28,886 nucleotides of DNA, from IMG/VR virus record IMGVR_UViG_3300025156_000019, positions 1-28,886 of that record; one strand, written 5' to 3'. Below the pieces are notes generated by a model that did not search any database, was not told the DNA's origin, and saw only the letters and a list, made by a program, of their open reading frames with translations. Made by a program: the position numbers and the translations under genes. This document shows positions 6,295-12,851 of the stretch, piece by piece; the stretch's first letter is position 1, and the number at the start of each line of letters is the position of its first letter. The stretch comes from a virus.

Positions 6295-6708
6295 TCATCC
6301 GTTTACCGCAGTCGCCCACTGAAGGTTTATTTTGGTATCCCAAAGACACCGAAGGAGCTTGATCCTTCGGCACAACGCTAGGCTTCGCGAAGAGAATGGA
6401 GTGAGACAGGATTCATACCTCACCCCCCGATCCCAAACCCAGGCATAGATTACGCCGCCCGGGTTGCGCGGTAGTTTCTGGTCCCATGGTTCCGCCTCGG
6501 CCTCAAAGATACAGTAGTCGAACCAAGGCGGGAGAAGCTGAGTGATCTGGAACATTGCCTCGTCGAAATCTTTATACGCCGTCAGTGGACCGTTGTCCCT
6601 TCTAGGGGTGGCCCACCGTCCAGGGATATACTCAACCGCTCCTGCATATGGAGCCCACGCGCTCCATAGTTTTCCGTTGGCTTGTCGTACGATCTTATAG
6701 ACTTTCAT
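6295..6708 (-). CDS. YKVV-family hypothetical protein (copy 3), first gene after promoter P2
   Basis: A 137-residue protein preceded by GGGAGGTAGCC at ATG 6708. It starts MKVYKIVRQ and has the family landmarks: VEYIPGRWATP, GPLTAYKDFDEA, CIFEAEAEPW, KLPR, AWVWDRG, CLTPF and LCRRIKLL. It aligns best with the 3812-4201 product (KPGQWVKP, GPLAAFRTF, EIWEADVMPW, ERLPR, IALWDRR, ALTPF, LCQAIKLT). As the first gene of its transcription unit, about 55 nt from the predicted start site, it should be strongly expressed. No function is known to me; position and duplication suggest a host-interaction or defence-related early protein, which is inference only. Confidence 0.72.
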   Translation of the reverse strand: MKVYKIVRQANGKLWSAWAPYAGAVEYIPGRWATPRRDNGPLTAYKDFDEAMFQITQLLPPWFDYCIFEAEAEPWDQKLPRNPGGVIYAWVWDRGVRYESCLTPFSSRSLALCRRIKLLRCLWDTKINLQWATAVNG

Positions 6709-6770
6709 GGCTACCTCCCAGACTCCGTCCCCGTCACTTCGTGTCGCCTAATCTCATCCACGCACCACAC

Positions 6771-6798
6771 AACATAACACATTTTCTCGTAAAGTCAA
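6771..6798 (-). promoter_or_regulatory. Sigma70-type promoter P2 (leftward)
   Basis: On the minus strand TTGACT (6793-6798) is followed after 16 bp by TATGTT (6771-6776), with an extended TG one base before the -10. The predicted start near 6764 gives a ~55-nt leader to the gene at 6708. The surrounding ~66 bp closely match promoter P1 at 9348-9375, including AT-rich DNA upstream of the -35. It lies directly after an intrinsic terminator. Confidence 0.8.
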
Positions 6799-6816
6799 CA
6801 TGGGAAAATGAATTTT

Positions 6817-6848
6817 CTCAAAAAATTTCCCCGGGATTTCTCCCGGGG
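6817..6848 (-). terminator. Intrinsic terminator ending the unit that starts at P1
   Basis: On the minus strand a perfect 8-bp stem CCCCGGGA/TCCCGGGG with a GAAA tetraloop is followed by AAATTTTTT. This is a textbook Rho-independent terminator. It sits 24 bp after the stop codon of the HTH gene at 6873 and directly before promoter P2, so it separates the two leftward units. Confidence 0.9.
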
Positions 6849-6872
6849 CGGCCAAACGAAAGGAAAGGGAGG

Positions 6873-7199
6873 TCAACAATGCCTTTCGGCGTAGCGGTCT
6901 AAAATATGCGTCAAGTTATAGCGCTTGACAAGCGCGAAAAACCATTTAGGCGCTCGGCTTAAACGTTTCAACGCTCGCCAACGCCGCATTGCGACCGCAT
7001 GCATGCTTGATCCAACGGCGGTCGCGATTTCTGCGTCCGTATACCCCTTCAGCCAAGCCAGGGCATACGTGAACCCGATCTCCGGCGTATAACGCCGGTT
7101 ACGAGGCTCAATTTTCGCCTCGCGATAGACTTGGTTCAGGAAGCTATAGCAGGTCTTCTTGGACCGTTTCGTCTTGCTTTGGTTCTTCCGGTTCCTCAT
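6873..7199 (-). CDS. Helix-turn-helix protein, sigma-region-4-like
   Basis: A 108-residue basic protein starting at ATG 7199 after GAGGTGAAAG. Its 5' end overlaps the 3' end of the preceding gene by 56 nt. The middle, YTDAEIATAVGSSMHAVAMRRWRALKRL, is a clear helix-turn-helix of the sigma-70 region 4 / transposase-resolvase type. The N-terminus is very basic (MRNRKNQSKTKRSKK). Phage proteins of this size and design include late-gene activators of the ArpU/RinA type, so control of late transcription is a reasonable guess, but the sequence does not prove it. It is the last gene before the terminator at 6817-6848. Confidence 0.7.
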   Translation of the reverse strand: MRNRKNQSKTKRSKKTCYSFLNQVYREAKIEPRNRRYTPEIGFTYALAWLKGYTDAEIATAVGSSMHAVAMRRWRALKRLSRAPKWFFALVKRYNLTHILDRYAERHC

Positions 7200-8109
7200 C
7201 TTTCACCTCTTCAACCGGTTGTTCCTCCGGCTGTGGCTCTGGTTCTTGTACTGATTCCGGTCCCAGTTCCAGCTTTGTTTCCGGTTCCTTTTTCCTCCGC
7301 CCGCGTCGTTGTTTCGGCTTTTCAGGCGGAGGCGCAACGGTTAAGTCGAAGATGTCTTGCGCACGGACTAGCCCGTCTTTGATCGCTTGGTAAACCCGGC
7401 GGAGGCGGAAAATTTGCCGCGGAGTAGCCCTCCGCGCGGGAATTCCGAGGAATTTGTTCAGACTTGCCTCCGGAACCCCAATTTCCGCGAACGCTTTAAT
7501 CATAGCCTGTCGAGCCTGGTCAGTGTTCCCCTTGAGTTGTTCCAACATTGTCTTTTCACAAACCTCCATCGCCGCCTCCACGATGTCGGAGGGGAGCACC
7601 GACAAGAGACAGGCACGAATATACCGCGCTCCTTGCGCGGCGATTGCTTCGTAGATGTCGCGGGGATCCTCCAATCGAACCACGAGCTGGCCCCGCTTTC
7701 GTTCGTGTTTGACCCAGAACCTCCGGCTATCGTAGATGTTAGCCTCGAGGTCCCACGCATACGCCTCCACGAGCGAAGCCCCATTCTCGCGTTGGATTTC
7801 AACCAACCCGGAGCGAATGTTTTTCCAGTGCCGGGCGATCTCGCGAACCAAGTGGATGCTTGGTCCAGTGACCAAGTTCCCGCCTCGGGGGAATTCATAC
7901 ACCGCTCGCTCCGCGAGGGAGGGACGGCGACAATTTTGGATGATCTGTCGGTAGGCGGCTTCAGGATCCCGCGGGGTCTTCAGAGCAAGCACGACCCCAG
8001 CTTGAACCTCCGCAACCGCCCGAGCAACGGCCGGCTGGGCCTGAGAAACCTCCTGGACCGGCCGCGCGTCTTCCAACACCCTGATTAGGTCTTTTTGTGG
8101 TTCATTCAT
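7144..8109 (-). CDS. Putative single-strand DNA annealing/recombination protein with acidic tail
   Basis: The start at 8109 (MNEPQKDLIRV) has GGAGGTGAAGCC at correct spacing; the ORF can be read further upstream but without a site. The product is 321 residues. The conserved-looking core (~45-190) includes CRRPSLAERAVYEFPRGG, NLVTGPSIHLVREIARHW and IYEAIAAQGARYIRACLLSVLP. I associate this pattern with phage proteins thought to be annealing or ssDNA-binding recombination proteins; the link is from memory and not certain. A basic linker (KPKQRRGRRKKE) leads to a highly acidic Pro/Glu tail ending EDLL, as in SSB-like proteins that recruit partners. It overlaps the upstream gene by 8 nt. The DUF2800-type nuclease in the next unit would be its natural partner. 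Confidence 0.62.
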   Translation of the reverse strand: MNEPQKDLIRVLEDARPVQEVSQAQPAVARAVAEVQAGVVLALKTPRDPEAAYRQIIQNCRRPSLAERAVYEFPRGGNLVTGPSIHLVREIARHWKNIRSGLVEIQRENGASLVEAYAWDLEANIYDSRRFWVKHERKRGQLVVRLEDPRDIYEAIAAQGARYIRACLLSVLPSDIVEAAMEVCEKTMLEQLKGNTDQARQAMIKAFAEIGVPEASLNKFLGIPARRATPRQIFRLRRVYQAIKDGLVRAQDIFDLTVAPPPEKPKQRRGRRKKEPETKLELGPESVQEPEPQPEEQPVEEVKDEEPEEPKQDETVQEDLL

Positions 8110-8515
8110 TGGCTTCACCTCCCCACCTGAATAGAAATTCTTGGTTTTCCGGGACATCTCGTCGTAACCGAACGTTGCGGTGAACGACTTCGTTAAGTAT
8201 GTAACATATGGACCTAATAGCGCTCTCGACTGACTCTATTACTTCGTCCCACATGCCTCCGCGGTATGTTTTGCTTTTCATTCGCGCATAGCCAATTGGA
8301 GTACCACTCGCGGCGATCCCCCAATTGAAAGCTAGGCTTTCTCCCAATAGATCACGCGTTGGGCTTCGATAGAGTTCATGGAGCCTTGCGCCTTGACCCT
8401 CTGCAGGGAGATACAGAGTAACGGTGGCGTACGGACCTGTGCTGTCGATTTGGTGGTCCACCTTAATATAGAACCCCGGAACGCCGTCATAATTGCTTAA
8501 ACTGATCGTCTTCAT
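8102..8515 (-). CDS. Hypothetical protein, paralogue of the 2821-3219 gene
   Basis: A 137-residue product whose alignment with the 2821-3219 product is described there: GVPGFYIKV, TVTLYLPAEG, LLGESLAFNWGI and a long helix ending YILNEVVHRN. It ends 8 nt inside the start of the putative annealing-protein gene (ATGAATGA junction), indicating translational coupling and a possible functional link with it. The C-terminal ~20 residues (RRDVPENQEFLFRWGGEANE) are polar. No known family is recognised. Confidence 0.7.
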   Translation of the reverse strand: MKTISLSNYDGVPGFYIKVDHQIDSTGPYATVTLYLPAEGQGARLHELYRSPTRDLLGESLAFNWGIAASGTPIGYARMKSKTYRGGMWDEVIESVESAIRSICYILNEVVHRNVRLRRDVPENQEFLFRWGGEANE

Positions 8516-8587
8516 GCTTCATCTCTATTTGGTATTTGGCCGCCCGGGCACCGCAGACGGCCGTTCTCCATTCTAGGTCGGTGCCAC

Positions 8588-8950
8588 CTAAATTTGCTCA
8601 ATCTCCTCAATGGAGCTCTCGATTTTCTTTCGGAGTTCCATCGGAAGCCCGTCTAAGGCTAAGACCTTCCGAAACGCCTTTAGCCAATATTCTTTATTGA
8701 GCCGCCGAAACGGATCCTCGCGATCCGTACCCCCGTAAACTTCGATCTCTTCCATCATGTTGTTGTAAGCGCGAATTCGACTGCGCCTAAATTTGCGAAG
8801 CCCGACCAGCTTCCGCATCGCTGAGGAAAGCTGGTCTTTCGGAGTTTGCATCGCACGTGTTATTTCTTTACTCATCAATATATCTTGAACCACCAGATCA
8901 ACTCGCCTTTGCTTTTCCTTAGGTCCTTCTATTGGTATCACTTTGTTCAT
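8588..8950 (-). CDS. Hypothetical helical basic protein
   Basis: A 120-residue, mostly helical product with AAAGGAGGGTAACC before ATG 8950. It is rich in Arg/Lys (LVGLRKFRRSRIRAYNNMMEEIE) and ends with an acidic helix (LRKKIESSIEEIEQI). No motif identifies a family. It follows the large intercistronic hairpin at 8972-9023 and is separated by about 70 bp from the next gene downstream. It may be a DNA-binding accessory protein of unit 1, by composition only. Confidence 0.6.
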   Translation of the reverse strand: MNKVIPIEGPKEKQRRVDLVVQDILMSKEITRAMQTPKDQLSSAMRKLVGLRKFRRSRIRAYNNMMEEIEVYGGTDREDPFRRLNKEYWLKAFRKVLALDGLPMELRKKIESSIEEIEQI

Positions 8951-8971
8951 GGTTACCCTCCTTTCTGCTGG

Positions 8972-9023
8972 TTAACCCCAGCGTACCTCCCTCTCATGGA
9001 GAGGGAGGTGGCGCTAGGGTTAA
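8972..9023 (-). other. Large intercistronic hairpin
   Basis: A 52-bp inverted repeat. The core is a perfect 11-bp stem ACCTCCCTCTC/GAGAGGGAGGT with a 3-nt loop. It is extended by AGCG/CGCT and TTAACCC/GGGTTAA arms that take in the stop codon of the upstream gene (9020-9022). There is no U-run, so it is not a typical terminator. It could be a processing or stability element, or an attenuator; one arm is a long Shine-Dalgarno-like stretch paired to its complement. Confidence 0.75.
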
Positions 9024-9316
9024 TGAATCTTAGTTAACAGCTCATCAAGGCTGCTCGCCTCAACCCGTGTACAGAAATGTGACTGCCCTTGGTAGGGGCA
9101 ACCGCAGATAATTGTCTCATAATCGTCGTCGTAACTTTCAGGTAAACGGTGACCACGCATGAAATACCATTTGCCCTCCCGTGTTTTTCCGAACCGCGCG
9201 AACTGTCCCCGGTTAGGCCTAATTAACCAGCTCCCCATACCAGGTTTGGGCTCGCCGTACTTAGCCACCACTCGCTTGATTGCCGCCTTGATTTTTTCAA
9301 TTAATTGTGCCTGCAT
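9020..9316 (-). CDS. Hypothetical protein, first gene after promoter P1
   Basis: The start at 9316 (MQAQLIEKIKAAIKR) follows AAAGGAGGGAAACA. The upstream TTG/other starts are rejected because they lie in the promoter leader. The product is 98 residues: an N-terminal amphipathic helix, then a strand-rich middle (GSWLIRPNRGQFARFGKTREGKWYFMRG). A CGCPYQGQSHFC motif could bind metal, and it ends with a helix (SSLDELLTKIH). No family is recognised. The leader from the predicted start site to the ATG is only ~25 nt. Confidence 0.65.
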   Translation of the reverse strand: MQAQLIEKIKAAIKRVVAKYGEPKPGMGSWLIRPNRGQFARFGKTREGKWYFMRGHRLPESYDDDYETIICGCPYQGQSHFCTRVEASSLDELLTKIH

Positions 9317-9347
9317 TGTTTCCCTCCTTTCGTTTTCTACACCACAC

Positions 9348-9375
9348 AATATAACACATTTTCCCAGGCTGTCAA
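9348..9375 (-). promoter_or_regulatory. Sigma70-type promoter P1 (leftward)
   Basis: On the minus strand TTGACA (9370-9375) is followed after 16 bp by TATATT (9348-9353), with TG one base before the -10 hexamer. The predicted start is near 9341. Upstream is AT-rich DNA with the palindrome CGAAAAATTTTTCG (9395-9408), a candidate operator. The segment is a near-copy of P2. Confidence 0.82.
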
Positions 9376-9432
9376 CAAGGAAAAACGAATTTTTCGAAAA
9401 ATTTTTCGTACTACCTTGGTCACGGCAGACCT

Positions 9433-9654
9433 ATGGCAAGGGTTAACGCAAACAACTACACAGAGGTTGAGCGACTGAAGGCAGGTGGATACGAAATCTT
9501 GGTCACTCAGTCGCCTATTAGTGGGATGTGTCGAATCCTGCTGAAACCTCCCTGGTCTAAGACGTATATGCGGCTGGTCAGCGGAATCCCCTGCTATACG
9601 ATTGCGTCAATTTGGGCGGAGCGACTGAAAGAAAAGATCGAGAACCGCCTATGA
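9433..9654 (+). CDS. Small divergent orphan gene, the only + strand gene
   Basis: A 73-residue product, MARVNANNYTEVERLKAGGY..., with well-formed alternation of strands and helices (YEILVTQSP, CRILLKPPW, SIWAERLKEKIENRL) and no low-complexity artefact. It is divergent from the P1 unit, and its stop codon abuts the stop codon of the convergent gene at 9649. No clear Shine-Dalgarno precedes ATG 9433, and no strong + strand promoter is visible. On the minus strand this stretch has no listed long ORF, so it is otherwise empty. It could be a small regulator read opposite to the rest, but the call is modest. Confidence 0.45.
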   Translation: MARVNANNYTEVERLKAGGYEILVTQSPISGMCRILLKPPWSKTYMRLVSGIPCYTIASIWAERLKEKIENRL

Positions 9655-9942
9655 GATGATCCGTGCAAACGCCGCTAGCAATGAGATAGCGATTATCACC
9701 GCGAGGACCTTGATTTGAATGTTAATGACCTTTTTCTCGAGCGAATCCAGTTTCTCCGACATCTTGTCTACTCGCTCCATGAGAGCTCGATTTAAGACGA
9801 TCGCTTCCATCCACGGGGCCGGATTGCCTGCAGGAGCCAGACCATTAAGCCGTTTCTCGAGCGCTTCCGTCTTAGCGCTCAGCCTGCTCGTCGTCTCGCC
9901 TAGTTCTTGCACCTTTGCCTCTATTCGGTCGATCCGTTCCAT
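9649..9942 (-). CDS. Coiled-coil protein with C-terminal membrane anchor (XhlA-like)
   Basis: A 97-residue product whose first ~70 residues are heptad-like helices (RIDRIEAKVQELGE, DKMSEKLDSLEKKV). One transmembrane segment lies at ~75-94 (VLAVIIAISLLAAFARI). This resembles holin-associated XhlA/hemolysin-type proteins and other small phage membrane factors. The ATG follows 2 nt after the stop of the upstream lipoprotein gene, so the two are coupled. A role in lysis timing or as a small tail/membrane adaptor is possible. No endolysin is seen in the window, so the lysis assignment is tentative. Confidence 0.55.
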   Translation of the reverse strand: MERIDRIEAKVQELGETTSRLSAKTEALEKRLNGLAPAGNPAPWMEAIVLNRALMERVDKMSEKLDSLEKKVINIQIKVLAVIIAISLLAAFARIIS

Positions 9943-9944
9943 TG

Positions 9945-10682
9945 TTAGACCGCCAGGGCTTTGCGTCGTTTTTCAATAAACCGCTTAGTGCTTTGATCGG
10001 TGGTCTCTTTCAAATGGTCATCCAAGCGTTCGCGGACTGGAAGTTGATGATGTTCTCGCCGGAATCGACCGACGCCTTCCACAATCTGGTCCACGACGCG
10101 GAGAGTGGTGATCCCTAGCCAGCTTGCTAAAGACGGAATAGTCGTCGCTAGCCAACCGAGTAACCGGCCAATGAGGGGTAGAGTGATGGTCGGTGCCAAA
10201 ACAACCGCCGCAATCGCCCCACCGAGACCAAGCGTGCCGACCAGGCCGAACCAGAGGCGTTTGAGCCAGCTCTTACGCCGTTCGGCTTCATAGCGACGGC
10301 CTAGATCCATGAGTTGCATGGAAAGCTCGGCTACCCGGGTCCGGAGGGAGCGGATTTCCTGCAACTGTCGTTCAATCCGCCGGGCCAACTCAAGCCGAGC
10401 CTCTGGATCGCGCAAGGTCTCCGGATCAAGCCGGGCGGTCGGCATGCCTTCCACTGCCTGATCAAGCCGAGCCAAGTCGTAAGCCACCGCGCAGGTCCGG
10501 TTGGTCGGTGCTGCTGGTGCTAGAGTGTCGACGACAGCAGTGGTAAGCTGGCGACTGATTTCCTCGGCCTCAGCCTGTGCAGCCTGAAGACGTTGCTGCT
10601 CGCGGTCTAGCCGCTCAGATGTAGTCGAGCAGCCAACTGCAAGTAATAGACCGGTGATGACTATACATGCCACGCGCCTCAT
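9945..10682 (-). CDS. Lipoprotein with coiled coil and C-terminal membrane segments
   Basis: A 245-residue protein with a signal peptide (basic MRR, hydrophobic core) and lipobox LLAVGC, giving a lipidated C18 after cleavage. Residues ~22-50 and 85-138 are coiled-coil-like (RQLQEIRSLRTRVAELSMQL). Hydrophobic stretches at ~144-171 and ~172-190 look membrane-embedded. A charged tail (RFREHHQLPVRERLDDH..., approximate) follows. AGGAG precedes ATG 10682. It precedes the XhlA-like gene. A spanin-like or superinfection/lysis role is possible, but spanin lipoproteins are far smaller and lack extra membrane spans, so this is only a suggestion. Confidence 0.6.
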   Translation of the reverse strand: MRRVACIVITGLLLAVGCSTTSERLDREQQRLQAAQAEAEEISRQLTTAVVDTLAPAAPTNRTCAVAYDLARLDQAVEGMPTARLDPETLRDPEARLELARRIERQLQEIRSLRTRVAELSMQLMDLGRRYEAERRKSWLKRLWFGLVGTLGLGGAIAAVVLAPTITLPLIGRLLGWLATTIPSLASWLGITTLRVVDQIVEGVGRFRREHHQLPVRERLDDHLKETTDQSTKRFIEKRRKALAV

Positions 10683-10692
10683 TGCTCCTACT

Positions 10693-10893
10693 TTACCTCC
10701 ACTTACCGGCTGGGCAAAACCCGAATTTCCAGGGGGTGTCCCGAAGCCGCTCCCAGCTACACGGAATCAGCGGATAAATGCACCGCGCGCCATCCCACCA
10801 TCGACATCCGAGACAATTCTCCACACTCCGCTTTTTGCGCGGCATGTCAAGGTGGATGGTTCGGACGTTTTTAAATCTTAGCTCTGTTGCCAT
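10693..10893 (-). CDS. Small Cys-rich hypothetical protein
   Basis: A 66-residue product with four spaced cysteines plus one (NCLGCRWWDGARC, PLIPCSW, FGFCPAG), possibly a small metal-binding knot. The ATG at 10893 lies 16 nt inside the end of the large upstream gene, without a clear ribosome binding site; coupling to the upstream gene would explain translation. The N-terminus is basic. No family is recognised. It sits at the junction of the tail genes and the lipoprotein gene. Confidence 0.55.
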   Translation of the reverse strand: MATELRFKNVRTIHLDMPRKKRSVENCLGCRWWDGARCIYPLIPCSWERLRDTPWKFGFCPAGKWR

Positions 10894-12845
10894 ATCTTTT
10901 GCAAATCTAATATCAGATTAATTGGGTGCGGCTGCCAATAGACAAACCGCATATCCACATAATCTTTTCCGCTTTCCACATCATCAGGAATCCCATAGAC
11001 TACTGTAACTGGATCTGGTGCGTCGCCGAAAGGAATTTCAGCTTGTTGCGTGATTTTTATTTGCTCCCAGGTATCTGTCTCTGTTGGATCATATCGGCAT
11101 TTATTTGCATCGTAAGTTAAGGCTGGAATTTTTTTGTATATATTCACGCATGTCCAAAATTCGGCTTGTGTTTGCACGTAATTTCTAATTGTTTCTGGAA
11201 TTGCATTCCAGGCTTCGGAATTGGCTGGTACTATTTTCAGTTGTACCCGATTAACTGTATGAAAAATCCGCCATTGCCCGCCACCAAGGGGTTCCAGAGC
11301 GATGATTCTCCCGATTTGGATGGATGAAAGAATGTCTGGGTCAACCTCTTCCCAGTCATAGTACACAGTCGAGGTCGTAGTTTCTGGGGGTGTCCCAGAC
11401 CATGAGTAGTAATTCGTATAAGGCCACTGGTCGTCTGCGGCATTGCAATAAGAAAGATCTTGTTCGGTTAATAGTAATTCTCCCGTTTCTCGTACCCATC
11501 GGATCAAAATTCGCCAAGGAATCCAAATTGGAACATAGCGGAGCTTGTCAAGCGCGATCTCGAAAGCGTTGTACACTCCTGCTCTTGCGATTAGGTTCGG
11601 CCCAGGGGCGGTCAATCGAAAGTAATCATCACGGTCATTGGTGTCTACTCCAGGTAGGTGAACCTTTGAGGTCGCATATTTTGCGAGCTTGTCGTACCGG
11701 AGACAATATGGACCTCGTCCTTTCGTCGTACCGTCTTTTCGGCAAATCGGCGCGTTTTCGATGGAGTCCGGATCCAGAAACCCTTCGCAAATCGCGCGGA
11801 TGTAGAATTCCATCTGCTGCCAGACATCATGCCAGAGTGGAGTATCATGAGGGTCTTTCTTATCATTCGTGTCTTCGTACGGGACAGGAATCAATCGGGT
11901 GAAAAGGAAACGCGGAATTAAAGCGGCATCTGGAGCGCTTGAGGGGTCAGCGACCTGCAAAGCATGATCACCAGGCTGCGCGCTAGGCCATCCCTGCCCG
12001 GCTTGCCATAATAAGTAAAGCCGGAGCCCGTTTTCTATGGTTCGGTAACCCTCGTTGAGAATTATTCCTTGGTCCCATGTGCTAATATCCCGGTCGATAG
12101 AATCCGGGGCCGTTTCGGCGTGATGCAATCTGCCAGCTAAGGTGACTTTTACTTCTGAGCCGTCGAGGGTGATAGATTCTACCTCGACCGGCGGTTCATA
12201 GATCCGACATGATCTGTAGAATTGCGGAGCGTCAGCGGTATCTTCATCGTTGAGATTACCAGAGCTAAGCCATGATTGAGATAGGTCATCAAACTCGCCG
12301 CATGGCATATAGCGGTAGCCAGGGGGGAGTTCAACTACCATATTAGAGTTTAGCCCCCGGGTAGTAAGATTAGCATGTTCTTGGCCTGAAGGATAGCCGT
12401 AAGCAGAGATCGCGCATCGATCTGGTAATGCGAAGATATCTCCATATGCGGCTGGTTTCCAAAAGCTAGATTCAGAGTCAACGCCAGGAATCAAGAGAAC
12501 ATCGAGAACCCATCGGTTCGACCAACCTTTCGGCAGAGCGTCCGGCCGGATTTGGTTTAACATCCCGGCCCAAACATCGATATTGACACCGGAAACGGTT
12601 AGGTAGCGTCGAAACCAGAGAACACTCTTGCCGTTCTCGACGGCGTAGCCGGTAAACAGACTTCTGTCAATCCACCGGAGCCAATGGCTAGCGCGCCTGA
12701 TCGCTTCCCAGATTCCGGTCTGGTTGATTGCATTCCCCGGCCCTGGGAACCCATTCGTCGCTCGAGGAGTGGTCGCCACTCCGTAGCGGAACCAAGTTTG
12801 CTCTCCGCTTTTGTCGTAGCCGGTGATGTAGCCGTGGCCGTCCAT
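10878..12845 (-). CDS. Large tail/tip-region structural protein, unrecognised
   Basis: About 655 residues, read from ATG 12845 (MDGHGYITGY); a TTG at 12851, directly after the upstream stop, would add two residues. The sequence is rich in Trp, Tyr and Asp with many beta-like segments (RYGVATTP, RYLTVSGVNI, VEVESITLDGSEVKVTLAG), as in receptor-binding or distal tail proteins. It follows the 462-residue tail gene, to which it is similar in composition and in the arrangement of long unknown genes. No catalytic or carbohydrate-binding motif is recognised. Possible baseplate, tail spike or tip component by position after the tape measure. Confidence 0.65.
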   Translation of the reverse strand: MDGHGYITGYDKSGEQTWFRYGVATTPRATNGFPGPGNAINQTGIWEAIRRASHWLRWIDRSLFTGYAVENGKSVLWFRRYLTVSGVNIDVWAGMLNQIRPDALPKGWSNRWVLDVLLIPGVDSESSFWKPAAYGDIFALPDRCAISAYGYPSGQEHANLTTRGLNSNMVVELPPGYRYMPCGEFDDLSQSWLSSGNLNDEDTADAPQFYRSCRIYEPPVEVESITLDGSEVKVTLAGRLHHAETAPDSIDRDISTWDQGIILNEGYRTIENGLRLYLLWQAGQGWPSAQPGDHALQVADPSSAPDAALIPRFLFTRLIPVPYEDTNDKKDPHDTPLWHDVWQQMEFYIRAICEGFLDPDSIENAPICRKDGTTKGRGPYCLRYDKLAKYATSKVHLPGVDTNDRDDYFRLTAPGPNLIARAGVYNAFEIALDKLRYVPIWIPWRILIRWVRETGELLLTEQDLSYCNAADDQWPYTNYYSWSGTPPETTTSTVYYDWEEVDPDILSSIQIGRIIALEPLGGGQWRIFHTVNRVQLKIVPANSEAWNAIPETIRNYVQTQAEFWTCVNIYKKIPALTYDANKCRYDPTETDTWEQIKITQQAEIPFGDAPDPVTVVYGIPDDVESGKDYVDMRFVYWQPHPINLILDLQKIWQQS

Positions 12846-12851
12846 AGGCAA

